Part shown: positions 46,784-56,333 of the stretch, one piece after another
Position numbering within the stretch: the first letter of the stretch is position 1
Layout: each line of letters starts with the position of its first letter
Assembly: GCA_900169235.1 (NCBI GenBank)
Contig: FWCC01000241.1
Span: forward strand, 186,001 to 250,000
Reading direction: 5' to 3'
From: Zarea fungicola
Lineage: Eukaryota > Ascomycota > Sordariomycetes > Hypocreales > Cordycipitaceae
DNA: 64,000 nt
The notes under the pieces: model-generated
What the model was told of the DNA's origin: nothing
What the model saw: the letters and a program-made list of their open reading frames with translations, nothing else
Databases searched by the model: none
Made by a program: the position numbers and the translations under genes

Positions 46784-49700
46784 TCATTGAGAGGCCAAGT
46801 CTAGCAAACTAGTCTGAAAAGCCAAATTCCGATGCTTCAGTAAGACCGCATCGAGGTCGTTCCCTCCTGCCATGACCGCAGTCCAGAACCCTGCCCGTGT
46901 CTCTTCCCGCCACACCCGATCCAAATCCCGACGTAGAGCATCAAACGAACCGGCCTCGTCAACATCCCGCGACACGAGAGCATCAACAGTATGTAGTATA
47001 GCCCTACGGACTGACTCAATGCGCCCTGTGCCCCCAAAGGCGCCTTCGAAGCATGCAGTATCGTACTCGAAGCGGAGGATGAGCGTGTTGTCATCAACGG
47101 CTACAAACTCAACCATGAGTCTAAACTTGGAACCCTCACCCCAGACGAGTTGGGGCTCAATTCCAGGACCCTCACCGATGGGAGATATGCTCCACGGGCC
47201 TCCTTCACTCACAGAGCTAGGGTCAGATAGCGTGCTAGCCGAGCTAGGTCGGGCATCGTGGAATGACACCAAACAATCAAACAGCGGGTGATCGGGAAGT
47301 TGCTCCAATGGATCGACTCCCAAGTGTTCAAGCAGCTGGTGCCAAGGAACGGCGTGGTAAAGAGAGTTCCGACAGGCGTCTTGGACCGCGGAGAGGTAGG
47401 AGCGTAGAGACGCATGGGAACACCTGTCTTTGGCGCTGGTAGCTTCAGACGCAGTGCTGTCCACAAATGGCACACGGATTGGTAGTGGCTCCAGCCTAAG
47501 CCCAACGGCGCATGTATCGGCCTCTGTCTGACGATTTATAAAGGGAACGCCGAGAGTGATGCCTTCTTCAGTCAGCTGATCGTGGGTACTGACCGCCACA
47601 GCCACTGCTGCCACCATTATTTGCTGCAGGGTAATGTCTTGGAGGGAGCACTGAGATTGAATACGGTGCCAGAGCGACGGAGATACAGTAGCAGACACTG
47701 ACTTGCCAGCGTAGCTTGTCCGCTGGGAGCTGCTCCCCAGATAGCCTGGCCGGTCATCCTTGACCTGTCCCAAGCAGTCCGACCAAAATGCAAGATTTGA
47801 CTGTGAAATCTCCGAAAGTCCAGTAATACCATCTAAATCTATTTGGTCTGTCATTGAGATAACAGGCCCAAGCGGTTTGTTGTCGTATACAGCAGCCACC
47901 TCTCGTAAAACAAGTTGGAGTGTCGTGTAGTCGCAAATTATGTGACTCCAGAGCGCAACCACCATTTCATCGCTAATGAAGATCCTGACAGGCTCATCAA
48001 AGAGTCGAAATGGCCTGTTTAGCTCGTCGCGGACATTTACTGTCTTGACCACCTCAACGCGAGGAGAGTACTCGCAGGGCAGCAGGAGCCGTTGCACTCC
48101 GGGCGCGCTGTGTGGCACCGGCAGATAGCGTCTTCGGAAGACCTCATGACGCGTGAGCACAGTGTTCCAGGCATCAACCAATCGGTCTCGAACGACTTTC
48201 TGGGTGTCGTATTTCCCCACGTAGCTCACGGTAAATGACGATGTCCCGGCGCTACCGTGCCGGCATCTGTGCCACCACTGCTGCTCCAGTGGTGAAGGAT
48301 CAGAGAGCCTAGCCCAAGATGTATCATTGTTCAGGGCATCTTGAATCTTTTCCTGGTCCAGAAATTTTGGTGTCACATCTATCTCGTCAATTTTCGCAGC
48401 CAGGTCCCGGAGCACAGGTAGGTCCAGAAGCATCCGCAGCGGCACAGGCTTGCGAGTTGCAGCGGATAGCCTTGATGCTAGGTGGACATGATGCAACGAA
48501 TGACCTCCAAGCTGTATCAGGCTTGAATGTGGGCCAATATCAAGCGCACCATTGTTGTTGCTGTTCTCTAGGATATCCTCCCAGATGGCCACGACCATGG
48601 CTTCCGTCTCTGTCATGGCGGATCCAGTTTCCTTTATAGCTTTTTCGGCTTCTTCTTCTTCAATCCACCTGCGAGCTAGGCCAATAACAGCCTTGTAGTC
48701 AATTTTTCCGGTGGGCGTGGTAGGTATTTCATCCGTGATGAACATGTGCCTGGGCACTGCAAAACCTGGAATCGCTTTGCGAATGGTCTTTCGTATAACG
48801 GCGGAGGTGCAGGTATTGTCGGTCTGCATGATACAGACCAGCTCATCATCCAGGCGTGTGACAGCCACAGCAAGAGCCCCCATTGACTTGCAGGCCAGTG
48901 CAATCTGCGATTCGAGTGAATCCAGATGTATGCGATATCCTCGAAGCTTCATCTCTCTGTCTGACCTTCCCAGGAAACATATCTCGCCATCTTTGCTCCA
49001 GTATCCTCGATCTCCAGTTTTGTACATAAACTCTCCCAGCCCGCTGCAGAACGGGTCAGGAAAAAAACATTCTGCATTGAGCTCTGGTCGGTTGAGATAT
49101 CCCTGAGATACCTGGACGCCAGCCAGATATATTTCGCCGACTCGGCCGGGAGGGGCTAGCCTTTGACGGTGGTCCAAGACGTAAATCCTCGTGGTTGGAT
49201 TAGGCCCTCCAATAGTTACTGGTTTCCCTGGTGATAGCAACTTGATAGTGGCTCCACAAGTAGCCTCTGTAGGGCCGTACATGTTGTACACAGTCTTTTC
49301 AGCCCCCCAGGTATCGCAGACTCTCTGCGGCACGGGCTCGCCTACCAGGTACAACGTCTTGAGCCTTGGGAAATCGCCTGGGCGGAGCACAGAAGCCACC
49401 GATGGAGTCAGGATTGCCGAGTCGACAATTTTGAGGTGGCCGAAAGTCTCTTCTTTAGACTTCAAAACCAGTGTTGCCCCATATGAAAGCGCGGAGAACA
49501 GTTCGTGGATGCTGCCGTCAAAAGCGACCGACATCACCTGCGCAACCCTTAAGCCGACCGTGGCCTTTAAACGGACAGAAGTGTCTAACTGAAACGCAAC
49601 AAGACCTTGATGGGAGCAAATCACGCCTTTTGGCTTTCCTGTGCTGCCTGACGTGAATATCAGGTATGCTCTATCCCACGGCCTCGGACGTGTTCGCAGG

Positions 49701-52093
49701 GGAAAGGTTTGCACCATATCTAATGAGGGCTCATTGGCGGCTTCACGGCCGTTCTCCACCACGGAATCAACATTGAGAACCGAAACGGCCAATTTCGGAA
49801 TCGAAGAAGGGCAGTTGCTAGATGTGGTTAAGAAGAATCGGGCACCGGAAGAGTCGAACAGTGAATCTCGGTAGTCTTGCGGGTGTGCTTCGTCCAGGGG
49901 GCAGTACACCGCGCCTGCTCTCAGCGCGCCGTAGATTGAGACAATCCAGTTGATCGAGCCGTCTGCATGTACAGTAACAACCTCTTCTGGCTTGACCCCA
50001 AGATCCAGTAGCGCTTGGGCGACAAAGCCTGAGCGCTCGAGCAATTCTGAGTACGTGACCGTCTCATCGACTTGCTCAACGGCGGCCGCTGATGGGTGTC
50101 TCGTGGCCACACGCTCAAAGAGTGTAACTAGGTCGTCGGTAATTGAAGCTCTAGTGGTAGAGCTAGAGTTGCAATTGCCTATAGAGCGCAAGGTAGCCAA
50201 GGATTTCGTAGACATGAGAGTTGCAGCAAGCCTTTGTAGCGTCTTGTCCGTCTGGCAGATGCCCACCAACGCCCGCTGAAACATTCGAGATAGTGTCTTC
50301 ATGTGATGCGAATAGAAGCGTTGGCTATGGTACTGTATGGTGATGTTTCCATTATCAGACGCAATGATACTCAAGTGGAGATCGCTCGTCTGGCGGGTAA
50401 AGGATGGGCGTAGGTTGCCGCCGGCTGCATGTTGCTGGACGTCGGGCTGCATGGCAAACATGTGTCCAGCAACGGGAGGACAACCGTTATCCATTGTTGT
50501 CCAAGCGAACTGAGAAAGCAACTTCATCCGACGATACACATCATCGAAAAACTCTGCCAGCGATTTTTCCCAGCAGATGTCCACCTGCAGAGGAAGAGTT
50601 GTGACCGTGGGCCCGACGGTCTCCAGTACTCCTGGAAGGGGAAGGTGGCGTCCCGACATGACGGTGCCAATGATAACATTGTCCGAGTCTGTGCAGAGAC
50701 TGAGACAAATAGCCCAGGCTGCGTGTAGAAGCGTTGCATAAGTGACGCCGCAGTTTTGCGCCACATGTCGGAGCTCTTCAGTGTGGTGACGTCGTAAGTT
50801 GAATCGAACCTCTTCCGCTGTGCCTCGCTCATGATGGCTATCTTTTGAGGGCTCGGGCGCGGGAAACAGAAGATCGTCTCTTCCGTCTAACATCTTTCTC
50901 TGCCTAGATGCCCAGAATGCGTCGCCTTCAGCCTTGCGCATCATTCTCATCTGTTCCAACGAAAGACAAACGCTCGAATAGGACGGCCCTGGCTGTACCG
51001 TGTCGCCCTCCATGGCTGCCTTGACTTTGCGGAGTACCAGGGCGGCAGACCAGCCGTCAATCAAGGCGTGATGAATAGACCAGATGAGCGTGCTTCGTCT
51101 CCTTGCAGGTACATCTGCCGCAGTCTCGAGGTGTATGACGGTAAAGCGCACTGCCATGGAGACGCTTGTGTCACACACTCCTTCCCACGATGGAACTGCG
51201 AGCTCGGGTTTGCCGTTTCCTCTGCTATAGCTACCCGACATGGTGGTAGCCTCATCGTAAGCGCGAACTGACGTCGTGGTAAACTCCCGCCAATGCAGCC
51301 TTGGGAGCAAGTTGCATCCAGTGTGGGGGTCGCGATAGACTGTGCGGAATATCGACTCGTTGCTCAGGACGAGCTTCCAAGCTTCCTTTGCCGCCGCTAT
51401 CTGGCTAGGATGATACTCTTCGTAGTAATGAATGATGTTGGACCCTGGTAACTTGGATCCGCCTTGGACCATGGGAATCTGTACTGTCGAGAACTCGCAA
51501 GGTGTGCATTTCGCGGCAAATGTCGGGTCACACAGATCTTCTGTTTCAAGTGTTGCCATAAGAAGTTCATCATTTTGTGCATTCTTGCAGTCGTGAAAGC
51601 TTTGTCCAATCGGACTATCAGTTTGTACATCAAGTAGGACGCTGTCGTCGGCGTGCAAAGAATCTTCCAGCTTGGTGGCGCTGGTGATGGAGAAGGGAGA
51701 GTCTGAGATTGTGCTAAGACTGTCGGGGAACGAGCCCTCGGATTCTGAGATGGTCCGTGAAGGACTGCTTATCTCTACACTTCTGTCTGAATCATCCTTT
51801 CGTTGTGTCATATCCATTGCTCCTGGTGATTCGATTCTTCCCGCTCCTTGTCGACAGCGTCGTAACAGTTCACTGATAGTAGCGGAAGAAAGTACATCGT
51901 CGGCGGCTATATCCACTCCCTGGAGCTTACAGGCCGTACAGAAACGCAAAGCGGCGATCGAGTCACCGCCACACTGTACGAAACTAGATGCCATGTCGAT
52001 TGTGTCGGGTTGGGTGTCCAAGACTCTTGCGAGTATCTTGATGGATGTGCGTGCAGAGGCGCCCATTGTGAAACGAACGATGGATAGATACAC
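46784..52093 (-). CDS. nonribosomal peptide synthetase, T-C-A-T-C
   Basis: Core enzyme of the cluster: 1769 aa, no introns. Carrier domain T1 is at the very N-terminus (CGGDSIAAL, Ser near residue 45). A Ser/Thr/Asp-rich linker is at about 85-200. C1 spans about 200-640 with an intact HHALIDG near 340. The A domain spans about 650-1140: FTSGSTGKPKG near 818, NMYGPTEATCG, YKTGDRGYW, GRSDREMKLRGYRIHLDSLE, and PTTPTGKIDYK near 1129. T2 has LGGHSLHHV near 1195. C2 runs from about 1275 to the end with SHIICDY near 1383, so the second His and the Asp of HHxxxDG are kept. Compared with GliP (A-T-C-A-T-C-T), the first A and last T are missing. The start could also be the ATG nine codons in; either way T1 has no A domain before it. 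T1 must be loaded in trans. Confidence 0.93.
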   Translation of the reverse strand: MYLSIVRFTMGASARTSIKILARVLDTQPDTIDMASSFVQCGGDSIAALRFCTACKLQGVDIAADDVLSSATISELLRRCRQGAGRIESPGAMDMTQRKDDSDRSVEISSPSRTISESEGSFPDSLSTISDSPFSITSATKLEDSLHADDSVLLDVQTDSPIGQSFHDCKNAQNDELLMATLETEDLCDPTFAAKCTPCEFSTVQIPMVQGGSKLPGSNIIHYYEEYHPSQIAAAKEAWKLVLSNESIFRTVYRDPHTGCNLLPRLHWREFTTTSVRAYDEATTMSGSYSRGNGKPELAVPSWEGVCDTSVSMAVRFTVIHLETAADVPARRRSTLIWSIHHALIDGWSAALVLRKVKAAMEGDTVQPGPSYSSVCLSLEQMRMMRKAEGDAFWASRQRKMLDGRDDLLFPAPEPSKDSHHERGTAEEVRFNLRRHHTEELRHVAQNCGVTYATLLHAAWAICLSLCTDSDNVIIGTVMSGRHLPLPGVLETVGPTVTTLPLQVDICWEKSLAEFFDDVYRRMKLLSQFAWTTMDNGCPPVAGHMFAMQPDVQQHAAGGNLRPSFTRQTSDLHLSIIASDNGNITIQYHSQRFYSHHMKTLSRMFQRALVGICQTDKTLQRLAATLMSTKSLATLRSIGNCNSSSTTRASITDDLVTLFERVATRHPSAAAVEQVDETVTYSELLERSGFVAQALLDLGVKPEEVVTVHADGSINWIVSIYGALRAGAVYCPLDEAHPQDYRDSLFDSSGARFFLTTSSNCPSSIPKLAVSVLNVDSVVENGREAANEPSLDMVQTFPLRTRPRPWDRAYLIFTSGSTGKPKGVICSHQGLVAFQLDTSVRLKATVGLRVAQVMSVAFDGSIHELFSALSYGATLVLKSKEETFGHLKIVDSAILTPSVASVLRPGDFPRLKTLYLVGEPVPQRVCDTWGAEKTVYNMYGPTEATCGATIKLLSPGKPVTIGGPNPTTRIYVLDHRQRLAPPGRVGEIYLAGVQVSQGYLNRPELNAECFFPDPFCSGLGEFMYKTGDRGYWSKDGEICFLGRSDREMKLRGYRIHLDSLESQIALACKSMGALAVAVTRLDDELVCIMQTDNTCTSAVIRKTIRKAIPGFAVPRHMFITDEIPTTPTGKIDYKAVIGLARRWIEEEEAEKAIKETGSAMTETEAMVVAIWEDILENSNNNGALDIGPHSSLIQLGGHSLHHVHLASRLSAATRKPVPLRMLLDLPVLRDLAAKIDEIDVTPKFLDQEKIQDALNNDTSWARLSDPSPLEQQWWHRCRHGSAGTSSFTVSYVGKYDTQKVVRDRLVDAWNTVLTRHEVFRRRYLPVPHSAPGVQRLLLPCEYSPRVEVVKTVNVRDELNRPFRLFDEPVRIFISDEMVVALWSHIICDYTTLQLVLREVAAVYDNKPLGPVISMTDQIDLDGITGLSEISQSNLAFWSDCLGQVKDDRPGYLGSSSQRTSYAGKSVSATVSPSLWHRIQSQCSLQDITLQQIMVAAVAVAVSTHDQLTEEGITLGVPFINRQTEADTCAVGLRLEPLPIRVPFVDSTASEATSAKDRCSHASLRSYLSAVQDACRNSLYHAVPWHQLLEHLGVDPLEQLPDHPLFDCLVSFHDARPSSASTLSDPSSVSEGGPWSISPIGEGPGIEPQLVWGEGSKFRLMVEFVAVDDNTLILRFEYDTACFEGAFGGTGRIESVRRAILHTVDALVSRDVDEAGSFDALRRDLDRVWREETRAGFWTAVMAGGNDLDAVLLKHRNLAFQTSLLDLASQ

Positions 52094-53507
52094 AGAATTG
52101 CGTTGAAAGACGGCAATATTTCAGAATATTATGAATACATACAAATGTTCATGGCACTAGTTGGCCAAAGTGATGGACAAATGCCTGGCGCTCTGCTCCG
52201 TGCTGCTTGGAACGACAGAATATGGGTCGGCGGCGAGGGCTGTTTTTGGCAGGAGCGTAGAGGTCCGAGATTGCAACGAGAAGCTAAAAGTTTCTGAAGC
52301 TTTTCAAGTGCGCCAACTGTCCTGTAGCCGAGACTGCCTTGCTGAATAGAGCCCGAAATGGAAAAAGAGCGACCTGCGTCCAAGGACCGGTCAGCACCAC
52401 TAGGTCACCGACCGTACCTACGGAGAATGCGGCTGAATGTAGATGCCACAGTAGATTAACATGAATACATTATCCGATTGGGCGGACAGTCGCATCGTTC
52501 GGTTCGTCGGTGGCCGTAGAGACCGAAACGTTGAAGCGACTCGGAAGCGCGGCCAATCTTGTGCTCGGCTCCCACCACGACTAGAGCTTTTCGTAGGAAG
52601 TGGTCAGCAGCTCCCTGGTCGGTGCAATACCATGGCCACTTCAGTAATCTTGAATGCTTGGAGGGTGTGTCATGAATTGAAATGACTCGTAAGAGTTGGT
52701 TGACCATCTCCGCTTGTGGCGTCAGGCTCGGGCCCTGATTTTCCCTCGAGGCCTGGTTTCTTGTCCATGTTTTGCCGTATAACTTTGCTTCTACGTGCAG
52801 CGCATGCAACCATACTCTTTGCTTTTTGATTTTCTTTGTATCTAGTTGCCGCGACTTTCACCAGATATGGCAGCTTTCACAACAGCATCCCTTTTCTCTA
52901 CATTTCGCCGTGTGACAACAAAGGTCGTGCGTCATGTTGTATTGGGCCAAATTCTTTTCTTAAAAAGTATTGCCGGTGGCGTTTGAGGGTGACCACAGCT
53001 TTACAGATATGGCTTTCATCCCTTTCACTCTCTGTTTTGCATCAGGATGATGATTGTCTGCCGGAACTCTAGCACAGAGGTTGTTTAATTTTGCGGACAT
53101 GTCAGGACACGATTGATGAATCAAAACAGGCCACCACAACAAAACAATAATGAAATAATCTTGTCGGTAAGTCTCCATTCGATCGATGAGGACGTATTCA
53201 TTGAATTTAATTCATACTTTCTGGTTTCGCGGCTCAAACAGCGAGGTTCTAGTTCATAGCTAGCTACCCTATACTACCAACATATGTTCTGGTTTTAGCT
53301 AAGCATTGATACATTCTTTAATAAGAGATCATTTTCATTGAAACATTCGCATAATAAGAATTGACGGAGTGGAGTTTTCGATTGCGTTGTTGCCGGCTAG
53401 TTTGAGATGCCATTCTGTCCATCGCCGTCGCTATGTTGATTGGGAGCAAAGTCGTACAATGATTCGTATCTCACCAACACTGCGTTACTAGCGATAGCCC
53501 ACTGCTT
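52094..53507. promoter_or_regulatory. NRPS promoter region
   Basis: A 1.4-kb region upstream of the NRPS and downstream of the DUF1857 gene. One regulator-type site is present. I looked on the minus strand for remnants of an adenylation domain that might once have preceded T1 and saw none. Confidence 0.5.
52507..52517 (+). promoter_or_regulatory. predicted Zn2Cys6 regulator site TCGGTGGCCGT
   Basis: Matches TCGG-N3-CCGT, 414 bp upstream of the NRPS start. Confidence 0.5.
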
Positions 53508-54181
53508 TTATTCGAGAGGTTGCGTTAGCGTAGGGAACTTGGCTCCCAGCTCAGCTCGGTCCTGCAGCGACCCATCCTCTTTCCACTGCCTAATGAGACG
53601 CACAGTCTCATGGCACAAGTTCTTGGCCAGGCCCCTGTACCCGGAAATGAGATCGCTCTCCTCTTTGCTTCCCGGAGCGGGCGATGATTCCTTGGGCACA
53701 ACAAGCTCATAAAAGAGCGTCAGGTACGGGTCGAGCTCCTCTTCCTCCTGTGAGGCCGAGTCGCATCCATACCCGACCATCATGGTGGTCTTGTGGCCGG
53801 TTTCTCTCACGGTCGCAAGAAGCTGAACAAGTGTTAATGACAAGGATCGATGGCGAAACTTGAAGGCTGCGATGAGAAGACATGTCCGCCGCTGAGTTAT
53901 TGACATACATAGAGGTTGTCCTGGAGAAACACGTCCTGAATCATGCTCTTTCCCTTCTTGGCATGGATTCCACCGTCACCAATGATGATCTCACGCGCAA
54001 AAGCATTGGGGTTGCCTCCGGGCAGCACAGTGCAGCTCTGAACGTGGGCTGCAAAGTCCTCCGGGTGGCATGCGCCATGCTTGACACCTTGCCACAGCTC
54101 TGTACGCGTGAGCTGCTGCTCCGGAGACACGCCTTTATTGGCGCAGATGCTGTAGCTAACGTTGTACGTGAGGCCAGACAT
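53508..54181 (-). CDS. DUF1857 (SRPBCC-like) protein
   Basis: Predicted 195-aa protein of the DUF1857 group, a START/SRPBCC-like fold with a hydrophobic pocket. Two exons: 54181-53909 and 53822-53508, with an 86-nt intron. Family features are the opening LTYNVSYSICANKGVSPEQQ, a LTRTELWQGVKHGACHPEDF helix, and after the splice TGHKTTMMVGYG followed by DPYLTLFYEL. The start at the ATG before SGLTYNV matches the family. As I recall, such proteins occur in some ETP clusters (AtaL-type) without an assigned reaction. A cyclase, lyase or binding role for a labile intermediate is speculation. Confidence 0.8.
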
Positions 54182-55307
54182 GTTGTCAGTGCTGCGACGA
54201 GCCAAGACGGTATCTATGATTATGGATGGGATGTGAGAATCTTGTAGAGCAATGTGTCGACTGGTCTCTGTTCTAAAATGGGGTCTGACGATTTTACAAG
54301 TTTACGTCCTATTCTCGGCCCCCCTAGTCCCGGCGATCAAAGGGAAGTTCTCCGTCTAACATGTTCCGGGAAGTCAAGCCGATTCGGCTGGAGTTTTAAC
54401 GGCCGGCTACAGGCTTCGTTCCGAAGAAGCTAACCTGCCGAGAGACGTACGATGGCTCTGAAGACGACTACATTGTGTCAATTTTGATACAAATTTGCTA
54501 CCCATTATCACCGCCATGGCTAAAATCATTCATAATTTTGCCGTTTTATTTTTATTTTCCCCAGCTTGCCAGATGTAAGCTCACCTGGTAGAGTGGCGGC
54601 GGCCGAAACGCCAAGCGGCCGAAGGCGCCGCAGCCACCAGAGCCGATTCCGCCACCGAATATTTCACAGGACAAGATTGATTTATTCATAAGTATTATTG
54701 TTACCTACTAGAGTCTCAAAGACATCAAAACCGGCCCCAAAAATACCCCATGAAACGACTATCGCTTCTTTGACTACTTTCGGCAGCATTAGTTCGGGGG
54801 CCGGACCATCGGCGTCTTAGGCTTCTCAGGCCAACAATCACTGTGTCGCTGTCGCCCTCTGACAAAATTATGGCGAAACCCTTTTCTAGAGAATTTGCTC
54901 TTACTTACGTGCCTGAAGCAGCCCCATGAAGTGATACCACGCCGCCTTGTCCAAATGCTTTACGGTCCGATATTCTGAGGGAGCCATATTTAGTCAAACC
55001 ACAGCTCGTTGCATAGCCAGTGTCTGCCAACTCGGCCGACAAGACATCTATCGGTATCTCGGCTAGATTAGTATAGCTTTCTAGGTATAATAGTAGAATA
55101 TTGTGATTTGGTTTGTAAAGAACGCAACGTATAAACATTCTTCAGAGGCTGGTGACGACGAATTGGAGAGGTGTCAGGCTGAGTTGAGCAGCTCAAAAGG
55201 TAAACTCCGCGACGTCGGACAATATTATTTATAAATAAGAATAGCCAGCTTTAATCTCCCATCTGTAAAGCATTGTATAGAAACCTGATTCATATAACAT
55301 CATCACC
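54182..55307. promoter_or_regulatory. bidirectional promoter, DUF1857 / dehydroshikimate dehydratase-like
   Basis: An 1126-nt divergent region. It is rich in TCGG/CCGA half-sites. Near matches are GCGGCGGCCGA at 54595-54605 (reverse complement TCGG-N3-CCGC) and TCGGGGGCCGG at 54794-54804. No perfect site and no other gene were seen. Confidence 0.45.
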
Positions 55308-56321
55308 ATGCCTTGCCGCCCAGCGATATCATCCCTTTCTCTTGGTCTGCCGTCAGTCCACGCCTTGCCCCCAAGACTGGACCAAGCTGCCCATCGTGGA
55401 CTAGATATAGAGCTCTTCCATGATGAGATTCTAGAAATTGCCAAACAGTTTGCAACAGATGGCCAGGAGTCGGACCATGACAATCAGGTCAAAGCTGCTC
55501 ATGCCATTCGCGCCATGTGCGACGAGCGTCATCTGAAAATCGTCTGCCTGCAGCCCTTCCGCCACTACGAGGGCCTCAAAGACCGGGAGGAGCACCAGAG
55601 GCGCATAGAAGAGATGCGGCTATGGATACATCTTGTGAAGATTCTAGGCACCGATCTCATCGGAATCCCATCATCCTTTCTGGGCGAGGACAAAGCAAGT
55701 GGTGACATGGATCTCATCATCAGCGACCTGCGTGAGGTAGCAGATCTGGGCGCTCCCCATGGCGTCCGGTTCAGCTACGAGGCGCTCTGCTGGGGTACGC
55801 ACATTGACACATGGGAAAAGTCCTGGGAAGTCGTGCGTGGCGTCGATCGGCTCAACTTTGGCATCTGCATCGACACCTTCAACTTGGCCGGGCGAGTCTT
55901 TGCCGATCCGGCCGCAGACAACGGCCTCACGCCAAACGCGGAAGCCGGCATGGAGCTATCCATGCAGCGGCTTCGGGATATGCTGGACGTGGGCAAGCTC
56001 TTTTGGGTGCAGGTAGTGGACGCCAAGAGGCTGGACAAGCCGTTGCGTGAGGAGCATCCCTACTACGTTGACGGCCAGCCGAGCCGGATGAGTTGGTCCC
56101 GGAACTGCAGACTATTCTATGGTGAAGAAGAACTCGGGGGTTATTTGCCCGTGAAGAAGGTGCTGGACGTGCTAGTCAATCACTTTCAGTTTCGTGGCTG
56201 TGTCAGCGCAGAGCTTTTCAACAAGAGTCTTGCCGACACACGCGCCGAGGTGCCAGAAGAGCACGCAACTAGGGCCTCCCAGTCATTCAACAAACTGGCC
56301 AAGGATTATGGTCTGATTTAG
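55308..56321 (+). CDS. 3-dehydroshikimate dehydratase-like TIM-barrel protein (QutC/QA-4 type)
   Basis: Predicted 337-aa sugar-phosphate-isomerase-like TIM-barrel protein, no introns. It aligns by eye with fungal quinate-pathway dehydratases, which convert 3-dehydroshikimate to protocatechuate. The start PAISSLSLGLPSVHALPPRLD, the metal-site strand DIELFHDEI, and RFSYEALCWGTHIDTWEKSW followed by CIDTFNLAGRVFADP match the family's conserved Glu and Asp metal-ligand regions, as does FWVQVVDAKRLD. Quinate-cluster partners are absent, so it is probably recruited to supply an aryl precursor or to act on a related substrate. Divergent from the DUF1857 gene and convergent with the aminotransferase gene. 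Confidence 0.82.
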   Translation: MPCRPAISSLSLGLPSVHALPPRLDQAAHRGLDIELFHDEILEIAKQFATDGQESDHDNQVKAAHAIRAMCDERHLKIVCLQPFRHYEGLKDREEHQRRIEEMRLWIHLVKILGTDLIGIPSSFLGEDKASGDMDLIISDLREVADLGAPHGVRFSYEALCWGTHIDTWEKSWEVVRGVDRLNFGICIDTFNLAGRVFADPAADNGLTPNAEAGMELSMQRLRDMLDVGKLFWVQVVDAKRLDKPLREEHPYYVDGQPSRMSWSRNCRLFYGEEELGGYLPVKKVLDVLVNHFQFRGCVSAELFNKSLADTRAEVPEEHATRASQSFNKLAKDYGLI

Positions 56322-56333
56322 CTAGCTGTCATA

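Noticed and set aside
52094..53450. possible remnant of a first adenylation domain upstream of the NRPS
   Set aside because: Minus-strand frames were read for the core motifs (TSGTTGxPK, YGPTE, TGD, GRxDxQ) and none were present.
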